Source: Bacillota bacterium
GTDB lineage: Bacteria; Bacillota; Bacilli; Paenibacillales; NBRC-103111
DNA length: 21,077 nt
NCBI GenBank assembly: GCA_023391955.1
Contig: JAEWAA010000179.1
Coordinates: 1 to 21,077 of the forward strand
Direction: 5' to 3'
Shown here: one piece after another, positions 8,616 through 15,170 of the stretch
How positions within the stretch are numbered: position 1 is the stretch's first letter
How the letters are laid out: each line of letters opens with the position of its first letter
Translations under genes and position numbers: made by a program
The notes under the pieces: generated by a model
Seen by the model: the letters and a program-made list of their open reading frames with translations, nothing else
Database searches by the model: none
Told to the model about the DNA's origin: nothing

Positions 8616-8989
8616 AATAACGGAAGGGAATTTCCGTTATTGACTCTCCGCGGCGGTGCAGGGGGCGATAGCGGAAAGAGTTTTCCGCTATCCAGCTTCT
8701 ACCCCCCAGCCAACACGGGCAGGCTGCCGGATTAGCGGAAAAGGGCTTCCGCTATTCCGCGGCCGGCCACAGCCAAGGCATCAGCTGCTCGGTTAGCGGA
8801 AGCCTAATGTCCGCTATTGGGCCTGCATTGCCGCATTTCGGGCTATAGCGGCAGCTTGGTTTCCGCTATTTGCCCGCTGCAGGACACCACAGAGGCGCAA
8901 AAAGAGGAATAACGGAAACTTGCTTCCGTTATTCCTCTTTTTAGTCTACAGCGCAGATAATAGCGGACAACTACCTTCCCCTATCTGCG
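8616..8989. repeat. cluster of seven TAGCGGAA/TAACGGAA palindromic repeats
   Basis: Seven short inverted repeats share the core (A)TA(A/G)CGGAA...TTCCG(T/C)TAT. They lie at 8616-8641 (10-bp perfect arms), 8667-8692 (11-bp perfect arms), 8733-8754, 8794-8816, 8845-8869 (one mismatch), 8899-8942 (19-bp perfect arms) and 8952-8989 (outer arms CGCAGATA/TATCTGCG, inner arms imperfect). Spacers in the central core are 4-9 nt in the first six. They sit between the convergent MFS and GH27 genes, and the DNA between copies is not repeated. Related half-sites recur at 18544-18728. I infer a dispersed intergenic repeat family of this genome. Confidence 0.88.
8899..8942. terminator. probable bidirectional intrinsic terminator built on a palindromic repeat
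   Basis: AAAAAGAGGAATAACGGAA (8899-8917) is perfectly complementary to 8924-8942 with a 6-nt loop. It ends in five T residues on the plus strand, and the mirrored A run gives T residues on the minus strand. It lies between the convergent MFS and GH27 transcription units. It is AT-richer than a classic terminator, and GH27 ends about 340 bp away, so function is inferred. Confidence 0.55.
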
Positions 8990-9050
8990 TCTTCTCAACG
9001 TTAAACCGCTATCCGCACACCGCAGCTTGGCTGTTTTTCGAAAAACTAGT

Positions 9051-9241
9051 TAGTTCAACCAGCTCCCCCACCAGCAGGAGGTCATCCCATCCGTACATCT
9101 CGAGGTGCGCCTTCCAGTAATATTAGCTAGTTAAACCAATTCACCCACCAGTACGAGGTCATCCCATCGGTACATCTCAAGGTGCGCCTTCAAGTAATAT
9201 TAGCTAGTCCAACCAACTCGCCCACCAGTAGGAGGTCATCC
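9051..9241. repeat. 77-bp tandem repeat, about 2.5 copies
   Basis: Copies lie at 9051-9127, 9128-9204 and 9205-9241 (first 37 bp only). The two full copies differ at 9 of 77 positions. Each starts TAGT and carries CCCACCAG and AGGTCATCC. On the minus strand each copy contains the same short readable stretch (Y-x-K-A-H-L-E-M-Y-x-W-D-D-L-x-L-V-G-E-L-V), but 77 is not a multiple of three and stop codons interrupt, so this is not one coding tandem. It may descend from duplicated 3' ends of a lost gene. It lies immediately downstream of the GH27 gene. Confidence 0.9.
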
Positions 9242-9279
9242 AAACTTTTCATGTTAACGGGCGTTACGAGTGCCGCCCC

Positions 9280-10593
9280 TTAGCCCTCCGGCGCCAGCTT
9301 CACCAGCTTGCTGCCGTGGGGCGGCAGCGTATACCGCAGCCCGTCCTCCACCCGGCCCAGGCTGCGCCGTGCCCACAGATCCCGGGCCTCCCGGGCCCCG
9401 GGGGCCAGCCCTAGCTCCGCCAGCTCTGCACCAACCTCAGCCGGCGTATCCCCCAGATTGAACAGTGCCACATACACGCCGCCGTCCGGAGCACACGAGG
9501 TCCACACGGTTCGCTCTTCGTGCCGATAGAGAGGCCGTGCACCCCGGCCGTCCCGGTGAACCGCCAGCACCTCTTCGTTGGTTAACAACGACAAGGTCCA
9601 CGCGTCATTGTCCCGCAGCTCACCGCCGAACATCAGGGGAGAGCGGAAAAGACTCCACAGGGTCATCATCGTCTGCTGCTCATCCGGGGTGAACCGGGTT
9701 TGGCGGTTACTGGCGCCGCCATCCACGGAGCGCAGCCCGATATGGCCCAAGGGCAGCATGTCGCAATCCGGCCAGCAGCCGTTGCCAACGAAGGGGTACC
9801 ACTGCTCGCAGCGTCCGAACATGTCCTTCAGGAGCGGCCACACATCCCAGAAATCGTCGGTCATCCGCCACATATTGGCGTTGCCCGCCAGCAAGCCGCC
9901 ATATTCCAGGGGAGCTGCTCCTGGCGACAGGCTCAGCACCATGGGGCGCCCGCAGCGGTCAATGGCGGTGCGGAGCATCTCGATTTCCCGGTGGTGGATG
10001 TGGTACAGCCGGGAGGCGGCAATATCATCCACCTTCACAAAATCCACCTCCCATTCCGCATAAAGCCGGAACAGGGAATCGTAATAAGCCTGCGCCCCCT
10101 CTGCATTGGGATTCACCCCATACATATCCGAGTTCCAGGGGCAGATATTGTTGGCGGCGATCTCCCGTGCCCGGCGCTCCGTGCCCAGAATAGGAGTATT
10201 GGCGTGCACAGCCTGCCGGGGGATGCCTCTCATAATGTGGATGCCGAACCGAAGGCCCATACCATGGATAACATCCGCCAGCGGCTTAAAGCCCTTGCCT
10301 CCGGCTGAGGAGGGAAACCGGTTGGCTGCGGGAACCAGCCGGGAATATTCATCCATTTCCAACGGGACAAAGGGACGGTAAGAGGACGAGTGGGCACCGG
10401 GTTCATACCACTGGATATCCACCACTACGTATTCCCAGCCAAAGGGCTTCAAATGCTCCGCCATATAGCGCGCATTGCCCAGCACCTCCTCCTCGGTCAC
10501 GCTGGCCCCATAACAATCCCAACTGTTCCAGCCCATTGGGGGCGTTGCCGCATATTGCTTATGTGCTGCCTTGTGTACACCTGTACCGGACAT
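9280..10593 (-). CDS. GH27-family alpha-galactosidase-like glycoside hydrolase
   Basis: 437 residues. A (beta/alpha)8 barrel starts with T-P-P-M-G-W-N-S-W-D at residues 17-26, the classic GH27 opening. The nucleophile is predicted at D189 in F-V-K-V-D-D, and the acid/base at D247 in W-R-M-T-D-D-F-W-D. The region V-L-A-V-H-R-D-G-R-G-A-R-P leads into a C-terminal beta-sandwich. GH27 includes alpha-galactosidases, alpha-N-acetylgalactosaminidases and beta-L-arabinopyranosidases, so the sugar is uncertain; in a pectin setting alpha-galactose or beta-L-arabinopyranose ends are plausible. No signal peptide. The start is supported by AAAAGGAGA at 10601-10609 (minus strand). It lies 156 bp downstream of an AraC regulator on the same strand, its likely activator. 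Confidence 0.9.
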   Translation of the reverse strand: MSGTGVHKAAHKQYAATPPMGWNSWDCYGASVTEEEVLGNARYMAEHLKPFGWEYVVVDIQWYEPGAHSSSYRPFVPLEMDEYSRLVPAANRFPSSAGGKGFKPLADVIHGMGLRFGIHIMRGIPRQAVHANTPILGTERRAREIAANNICPWNSDMYGVNPNAEGAQAYYDSLFRLYAEWEVDFVKVDDIAASRLYHIHHREIEMLRTAIDRCGRPMVLSLSPGAAPLEYGGLLAGNANMWRMTDDFWDVWPLLKDMFGRCEQWYPFVGNGCWPDCDMLPLGHIGLRSVDGGASNRQTRFTPDEQQTMMTLWSLFRSPLMFGGELRDNDAWTLSLLTNEEVLAVHRDGRGARPLYRHEERTVWTSCAPDGGVYVALFNLGDTPAEVGAELAELGLAPGAREARDLWARRSLGRVEDGLRYTLPPHGSKLVKLAPEG

Positions 10594-10705
10594 GTTTTTA
10601 TCTCCTTTTCATTCAGGTTTTTGGCCTTATACAGGTATCATAGACAATGTCCGGCCCAAGATCTACGACAATTAATTGCCCCCAATTGTAAAATGTTGCT
10701 CACCA

Positions 10706-10750
10706 GGATGTGTCTGAAAACTCACTTGAGGGCAGCTTTCAAACACATCC
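10706..10750. repeat. 45-bp imperfect palindrome between araC and the GH27 gene
   Basis: GGATGTGT (10706-10713) pairs with ACACATCC (10743-10750), and a further five pairs (TGAAA with TTTCA) follow after one mismatch, around a loop of about 16 nt. Its last base is shared with the stop codon of the AraC gene. Neither side has a T run, so it is not a standard terminator. It could be an mRNA processing or attenuation hairpin, or a miniature element. Confidence 0.7.
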
Positions 10751-11655
10751 TAAAAGATAATCCGCTCCATACCTACCACACTCCTGTGCTGGCGGAGCTC
10801 TCCGGGTGTGAAGCCCACCCATTTGTGGAACACCTTAATGAAATAGCTGCTGCCGGCATAACCGACCTCCTTGGCCACCTCATCCACAGTCAGCTCCGTT
10901 TCCCGCAAAAGAGCAACCGCCTGCCTCATGCGCACCTTGGTGAGAAACTCCAAAGGGGTCACGCCCGTATGCCGCTTGAACAGCCGGATAAAATGATACT
11001 TGGACAGCCCGGCCATCTCGGCCAGCTGCTCCACACCGGCAATACCTGGCGCATTCGCCTCCATCTCCTTCACCGCCAACACCACACCAGCAGGCCAGCT
11101 TTCCTGCCGGGTGCCGCCTCCCGAAGCGTAACGGAGAAGCTCCATCATAAACCGGTAAACCAAAGCCGAGGCGGTATACCCGTCTCCAATTTGGTTATAC
11201 AGACCCGAACGCACCATATCCTCCAGCACCAGAAGCAGCGGGCTTTCAGCGGGAATAGAGCATACAGGGGATAATCTCCGGCAGGCCTGGTCCCATTGTT
11301 TTTCCAGGCCCCACGGTCGGAACAGTAAGAAGCAGAACTCCCAGTGCGGGCTGGATTCGGGCAAAAAATACCGGTGTTGGCCGGGGATATCCACAAGAAA
11401 GGCCTCTCCAGGCCCTACGGTCCTGACGGTGCCACCAATATCGATACAGCCGGAGCCGGAAACGGTATATTGAAACAGGCACAAGGGCCCATCGATCCGG
11501 GTCAGCCCGTCCCAATGGTAGCTTGTAGAGGTAATCTGATCGTAGCCCAAGGCGAAAAGCTGAAACAGCTCCGTCCGGTTGGAAACGTCCCCGAACCGGA
11601 AGCCGACTGTTTGACAAGGGAGCTTCACCGTAAAACCCCTCCTAGTGGGAAACAT
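10750..11655 (-). CDS. AraC/XylS-family transcriptional regulator (next to GH27)
   Basis: 301 residues from the ATG at 11655, preceded by AAAGGAG at 11661-11667 (minus strand). A longer in-frame start at 11730 lacks such a site. The N-terminal half is a cupin-like sensor domain (G-P-L-C-L-F-Q-Y-T-V-S-G-S-G and G-E-A-F-L-V-D-I-P-G-Q-H-R-Y). The last about 100 residues hold two AraC helix-turn-helix units: V-E-Q-L-A-E-M-A-G-L-S-K-Y-H-F-I-R-L-F and V-D-E-V-A-K-E-V-G-Y-A-G-S-S-Y-F-I-K-V-F, then F-T-P-G-E-L-R. Such proteins usually activate nearby sugar genes on binding a ligand. Its neighbours are GH27 (downstream, same strand) and a divergent dehydrogenase. The ligand is unknown. Confidence 0.93.
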   Translation of the reverse strand: MFPTRRGFTVKLPCQTVGFRFGDVSNRTELFQLFALGYDQITSTSYHWDGLTRIDGPLCLFQYTVSGSGCIDIGGTVRTVGPGEAFLVDIPGQHRYFLPESSPHWEFCFLLFRPWGLEKQWDQACRRLSPVCSIPAESPLLLVLEDMVRSGLYNQIGDGYTASALVYRFMMELLRYASGGGTRQESWPAGVVLAVKEMEANAPGIAGVEQLAEMAGLSKYHFIRLFKRHTGVTPLEFLTKVRMRQAVALLRETELTVDEVAKEVGYAGSSYFIKVFHKWVGFTPGELRQHRSVVGMERIIF

Positions 11656-11797
11656 AAAAACTCCTTTTATTATAACCGCACGACCGCATACGGGGCGGGA
11701 CCAGACGGGTGGAACCCCTTTTATACGCAAATTTTATTGAGGCATAACATTATTTTATCAGACAAGAAAAAACTCGAAAAAAGTTCCATCACGCAAA

Positions 11798-11816
11798 ATG
11801 TGAGAAAACATCACAT
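11798..11816. promoter_or_regulatory. ATGTGA-N7-TCACAT dyad upstream of the dehydrogenase
   Basis: A perfect 6-bp inverted repeat with a 7-nt spacer lies in the 252-bp divergent region between the AraC and dehydrogenase genes. It sits 6 bp before a TTGACG (11823-11828) that could be a -35 box; the matching -10 is poor (TACCTT at 17-bp spacing). The position suits an activator. The half-sites resemble CRP/FNR-family sites, but the AraC protein is an equally plausible binder. Confidence 0.45.
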
Positions 11817-11907
11817 ACCCGATTGACGCTCTATCTCCATGGTGGTACCTTAATACAGTAATCTTGACCGAGGGAATCATCACCCATGTTCTTAGGAGGC
11901 GCACAGC

Positions 11908-12894
11908 ATGACAGGCCAAAGGATTTTGTACTTTGATACGATGACAGCGGATATGAAGGAGCTTCTTCATTCACGGATGCCGCGTGGATATGAGCTGGTG
12001 TTCTGGGACCAGTGTGACGAAGCAACCAAGGAGAAGGAGCTGAGCCAAGCCTCCTATCTGATGGCGACGGTATTCCCCGTTACGGCTGAGTTGATTTCCA
12101 AAGCCAAGAAGGCCAAACATATTCAAAAATGCGGTGTTGGCCTGGATAATATCGATATGGCGGCGGCTTCAGAGAGAGGAATTTCCGTTTCCAATATTCC
12201 CGGCTGCAATGCGGTATGTGTGGCGGAGCTGACCCTGATGCTCATTCTGTCCTTGTACCGGAAGCTTCCGTATGCCAACGCCCGCACCAAACAGGGGGAG
12301 TGGCTGACCTGGGCTCTGCGGCCGGATTCCTACGAGATGAAGGGCAAAACCCACGGTCTGATCGGGATGGGGTATGTAGGCTGGGAGACGGCTGTGCGCT
12401 CCAAGGCGATGGGCACCGATATTCTGTATTATGACCAGCGGCCTCTCCCGGAGCAAAAGGAAAAGGAGCTGGGGGCCCGTTTTGTAGGGTTGGAGGAGCT
12501 GCTGGCCCAATCGGATATTGTCAGCGTCCACGTTCCGCTGGTACCGGGCACACGCCATCTCATTAACCGGCAGCGCCTGCAAATGATGAAGCCCAATGCG
12601 GTGCTGATCAACGTGGCCAGAGGCGGGGTAGTGGATGAAAAGGCTCTGTACGAGGCTTTGGTGGCAGGCGAAATCAAAGGTGCGGGGCTGGATGTTTGGG
12701 AGCAGGAGCCTGTCCCGGCAGACCATCCGCTTCTTCAACTGGAGCAGGTGATTGCCACTCCGCATATCGGCGGGGGCACTCGGGATACACTGATCCACGT
12801 ATACACTCAGGCTTTTGCCAATATTGAACGGGTTGAACGGGGGCTGGAGCCGATGTTCGTAGGCAACAGCTACCGGCACATCACAGCTGGCTAA
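11908..12894 (+). CDS. D-isomer specific 2-hydroxyacid dehydrogenase
   Basis: 328 residues. It interconverts a 2-hydroxy acid and a 2-keto acid with NAD(P)H. The cofactor site is G153-M-G155-Y-V-G158. The catalytic residues are R238 in N-V-A-R-G-G, E267 in W-E-Q-E-P and H286 in A-T-P-H-I-G-G-G. It resembles the core of 3-phosphoglycerate dehydrogenase but ends without the C-terminal ACT or intervening domain, so it is unlikely to be the cell's main SerA. The start is fixed by AGGAGG at 11894-11899, eight bases before the ATG. It is divergent from an AraC gene and followed by its own terminator. A role in sugar-acid metabolism is possible but only inferred; the substrate is unknown. Confidence 0.92.
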   Translation: MTGQRILYFDTMTADMKELLHSRMPRGYELVFWDQCDEATKEKELSQASYLMATVFPVTAELISKAKKAKHIQKCGVGLDNIDMAAASERGISVSNIPGCNAVCVAELTLMLILSLYRKLPYANARTKQGEWLTWALRPDSYEMKGKTHGLIGMGYVGWETAVRSKAMGTDILYYDQRPLPEQKEKELGARFVGLEELLAQSDIVSVHVPLVPGTRHLINRQRLQMMKPNAVLINVARGGVVDEKALYEALVAGEIKGAGLDVWEQEPVPADHPLLQLEQVIATPHIGGGTRDTLIHVYTQAFANIERVERGLEPMFVGNSYRHITAG

Positions 12895-12934
12895 AAATGA
12901 GCCGCCTATAGAGCGATACACCGCTGCACCAAAG

Positions 12935-12970
12935 AAAGCTGGCCGGATGGATTTCCGGCTGGCTTTTTTT
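12935..12970 (+). terminator. intrinsic terminator after the dehydrogenase
   Basis: AAGCTGGCCGG (12936-12946) pairs with CCGGCTGGCTT (12955-12965), including two G-U wobbles, around an 8-nt loop. The T run continues to 12970. It lies 40 bp after the stop. Confidence 0.88.
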
Positions 12971-12992
12971 AGGCTCCGGGGATTATTCCGTA

Positions 12993-13022
12993 TTGACTAC
13001 CCTATAGAGGGAACGATAGAAT
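12993..13022 (+). promoter_or_regulatory. sigma-A-type promoter of the lacI-family gene
   Basis: TTGACT (12993-12998) and TAGAAT (13017-13022) are separated by 18 bp; each differs from consensus at one position. The start point would fall near 13029, just upstream of the operator at 13038, so the bound repressor would block the path of the polymerase. Confidence 0.75.
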
Positions 13023-13037
13023 GGATGTAATACTGAA

Positions 13038-13055
13038 TACGTAATCGTTTACGTA
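13038..13055. promoter_or_regulatory. LacI-family operator 1
   Basis: TACGTAATCGTTTACGTA is an 18-bp palindrome with only one mismatched pair and the central CG typical of LacI/GalR operators. It lies between the promoter and the start of the repressor gene, indicating autoregulation. A near copy stands before the kinase gene at 14099. Confidence 0.85.
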
Positions 13056-13072
13056 AAAAGAGGGGAGCCTGT

Positions 13073-14080
13073 ATGCCCAATATTAAGGATGTGGCCAAAG
13101 CGGCCCAGGTGTCCACCGCTACCGTGTCGCATGTGATTAACGGCACCCGTTTTGTCAGCGAGGAAACCCGCGTTCGTGTGCAGGAGGCCATGGCAGAGCT
13201 GCATTATACCCCCAACTTCGTCGCCCGGAATTTGCGCAGCAAAAAATCCGGGATTATTGGCCTGTTGGTGCCGATGCTGCCGGGGGATTCCTCCAATACT
13301 TTTTTTATGTCCGTTGCCCAGGGGATTGAAAGCGTTCTGATGGAAAACGGATATAATCTGGTGCTGGGGAATACCAAGGAAAGTGTGCAGGTGGAAAAGG
13401 AGCAGCTTCGTTTGTTCCTGGCGCAGCAGATTGACGGGCTTATTTTGGCACCGGCTCCCGGGGACCATACCTTCGTGGGTGAAACCGTAGGCCGGGATAT
13501 TCCCGTGGTGTGTGTGGACCGCCGTCCCCAAGGTCTCTGTGGAGATTGTGTGCTGGCGGATGGTAGGAGTGGCGCTTTGGAGGCTACCCGGCTGCTGATC
13601 CGGCAGGGCCACCGCAGAATCGGCTTTCTGTCGCCGGTGCCGGGCATTTCCTCCACGGAGGACCGGCTCCAGGGTTACCGGCAGGGGCTGGAGGAGTCGG
13701 GGATATCCTTCATCCCGGAGCTGGCAGCTGCCCTTTCACCCGTGGAGAACGGCTTCGACAGCGGCTACCGTCTGGCGCGTGGGCTTTATGAGGAAGGCGG
13801 CGTTACGGCTCTGTTTGCTGGGGACAACCAGATGGCTATGGGAGCCTTCCGTTTTTTCCAGGAGGCGGGAATCCCTCTTCCTGGCAAGGTGGCCTTGGTG
13901 GGGTTTGATGATTATGACTGGTCCCGGATTACCATGCCTGCCCTGACTGTGGTGAAGCAACCGGCCTTTGAGCTGGGCCAAACGGCGGCGCGGATGGTAC
14001 TGGACCGGATCGGGGTACCGGATAAGGAGCCCGAGCTGGTACGCCTGCCCACCCGTCTGGTGCTGCGGGCTTCGGTGTAG
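13073..14080 (+). CDS. LacI/GalR-family transcriptional repressor
   Basis: 335 residues. The N-terminus is a textbook LacI helix-turn-helix (I-K-D-V-A-K-A-A-Q-V-S-T-A-T-V-S-H-V-I-N at residues 4-23), followed by the hinge helix Y-T-P-N-F-V-A-R-N-L-R-S near 46-57. The remainder is a periplasmic-binding-protein-like sensor domain containing G-L-L-V-P-M-L, V-D-R-R-P and G-F-D-D-Y-D-W. GAGGGGAG at 13060-13067 supports the start. A PfkB kinase gene begins 57 bp later, and the same 18-bp operator precedes both genes, so the protein probably represses itself and the kinase. Because the kinase is fructokinase-like, the effector may be a sugar or sugar phosphate such as fructose or its phosphate, but this is inference. 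Confidence 0.95.
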   Translation: MPNIKDVAKAAQVSTATVSHVINGTRFVSEETRVRVQEAMAELHYTPNFVARNLRSKKSGIIGLLVPMLPGDSSNTFFMSVAQGIESVLMENGYNLVLGNTKESVQVEKEQLRLFLAQQIDGLILAPAPGDHTFVGETVGRDIPVVCVDRRPQGLCGDCVLADGRSGALEATRLLIRQGHRRIGFLSPVPGISSTEDRLQGYRQGLEESGISFIPELAAALSPVENGFDSGYRLARGLYEEGGVTALFAGDNQMAMGAFRFFQEAGIPLPGKVALVGFDDYDWSRITMPALTVVKQPAFELGQTAARMVLDRIGVPDKEPELVRLPTRLVLRASV

Positions 14081-14098
14081 CGGAGAGTTTTGCAGTGT

Positions 14099-14116
14099 TA
14101 CGTAATCGATTACCTA
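14099..14116. promoter_or_regulatory. LacI-family operator 2
   Basis: TACGTAATCGATTACCTA matches operator 1 at 16 of 18 positions and is itself a near-palindrome around the central CG. It lies in the 57-bp gap between the repressor and kinase genes, 22 bp before the kinase start. This either gives the kinase its own repressed promoter or blocks read-through. Confidence 0.83.
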
Positions 14117-14137
14117 AATGATGAGGAGGAGATGAAG

Positions 14138-15094
14138 ATGTTGGATGCAATCACCGTAGGCGAGGTACTGATCGATTTTACACCCGCGGGGGCCAATGAA
14201 TACGGGTTTCAAAGCTTTTCCGCCAATCCCGGCGGAGCCCCTGCCAATGTGATGGCGGCGTTGGCCAAGTGGGGGCGGAAGAGCGGGTTTATCGGAAAGG
14301 TGGGGAAGGACACCTTCGGGGAATTTCTGCAGCAGGTGCTGGAGCAGGCGGGTGTGGATACCCGGGGGCTGGTGCTTTCGGAGCCATACCGGACAACCTT
14401 GGCTTTTGTTCATTTGCAGCCGGACGGGGACCGCTCCTTCAGCTTCTACCGCAGCCCCGGTGCGGATATGATGCTAACCCCGGAGGAGGTGCAGGAGGAG
14501 CTTGTGGCGGAAGCAGGCCTGCTCCATTTTGGCTCTGTTTCGCTGACGGATGAACCCTCCGCTTCGGCTACTCTTCATGCTGTCCGGTTGGCCCGGAGCT
14601 TGGGAAAGCTGGTAAGCTACGACCCGAATCTCCGGCCGGCGCTGTGGAGGAGTCTGGATGAGGCCAAAGCGCGGATCCGGGAGGGTCTGGAGCTGGCCCA
14701 TATTGTCAAACTCTCCGAAGAAGAGCTGGAATTCCTCACCGGCGAACAAAATCTGGAGGCCGGCACAGAGCAGCTTTACCGGGAGTTTAAGACCCCGGTT
14801 ATCCTGGTCACCCTTGGGGCGGAGGGCTCCTTCTTCCGTCTGGGCGGGGAATGCCGCCGGGTGCCCGGCCGTGCCGTGCAAGCGGTGGACACCACAGGAG
14901 CGGGAGACTGCTACCTGGCCGGCTTTTTGCTGAAGTTTTTGGAGTGGGGAGGAGCGGTGGAGCAGTTGGACGCTGCTGCGGCCCAGTCCATGGCGGCCTT
15001 CGCCAACGCGGCAGGGGCGTTGATCACTCTCCGCAAGGGGGCCATCCCGGCCATTCCACAGCTGACTGAAATTGAGGCATTCCTGGAGGAGTAG
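14138..15094 (+). CDS. PfkB-family carbohydrate kinase, fructokinase-like
   Basis: 318 residues. It transfers the ATP gamma-phosphate to a sugar. The first PfkB signature is N-P-G-G-A-P-A-N-V-M-A-A-L-A at residues 30-43, and the second is D251-T-T-G-A-G-D257, with D257 the catalytic base and the GAGD loop the anion hole. The opening V-G-E-V-L-I-D-F-T-P is typical of bacterial fructokinases; 2-keto-3-deoxygluconate kinase is an alternative that would fit pectin catabolism. The ATG at 14138 lies 8 bases after AGGAGG (14124-14129); the ATG at 14132 is too close to it, and the longer frame from 14090 would run through the operator. It is controlled with the upstream LacI gene and ends at the terminator at 15129. 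Confidence 0.92.
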   Translation: MLDAITVGEVLIDFTPAGANEYGFQSFSANPGGAPANVMAALAKWGRKSGFIGKVGKDTFGEFLQQVLEQAGVDTRGLVLSEPYRTTLAFVHLQPDGDRSFSFYRSPGADMMLTPEEVQEELVAEAGLLHFGSVSLTDEPSASATLHAVRLARSLGKLVSYDPNLRPALWRSLDEAKARIREGLELAHIVKLSEEELEFLTGEQNLEAGTEQLYREFKTPVILVTLGAEGSFFRLGGECRRVPGRAVQAVDTTGAGDCYLAGFLLKFLEWGGAVEQLDAAAAQSMAAFANAAGALITLRKGAIPAIPQLTEIEAFLEE

Positions 15095-15128
15095 TCCAGT
15101 TCAACATCCAACCCCGCATTCGAAACCG

Positions 15129-15170
15129 AACCCTTCACACCTCCCCATCCGGGGGCTGCGAAGGGTTTTT
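15129..15170 (+). terminator. intrinsic terminator of the lacI-kinase unit
   Basis: AACCCTTC (15129-15136) pairs perfectly with GAAGGGTT (15160-15167). An inner CCCC/GGGG pairing strengthens the hairpin, and a T run reaches 15170. The structure overlaps the last codons of the convergent AraC gene, so the two genes share this DNA. Confidence 0.87.

Noticed and set aside
8920..9120. A 66-codon plus-strand frame
   Set aside because: It begins in the loop of the palindromic terminator and runs through repeats; it looks like a chance opening.
9241..9279. Terminator directly after the GH27 gene
   Set aside because: Only a 5-bp GGGCG/CGCCC stem with no T run on the minus strand; too weak to call.
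11669..11674. TATAAT on the minus strand as promoter of the first AraC gene
   Set aside because: Transcription would begin within or after the ribosome binding site, leaving no usable leader, and there is no -35 box.
11656..11730. A longer start for the AraC regulator
   Set aside because: AAAGGAG stands at the proper distance before the ATG at 11655 and none precedes the upstream start.
14090..14137. A longer N-terminus for the PfkB kinase
   Set aside because: It would translate through the operator at 14099-14116, and the AGGAGG at 14124-14129 fits the ATG at 14138 better.
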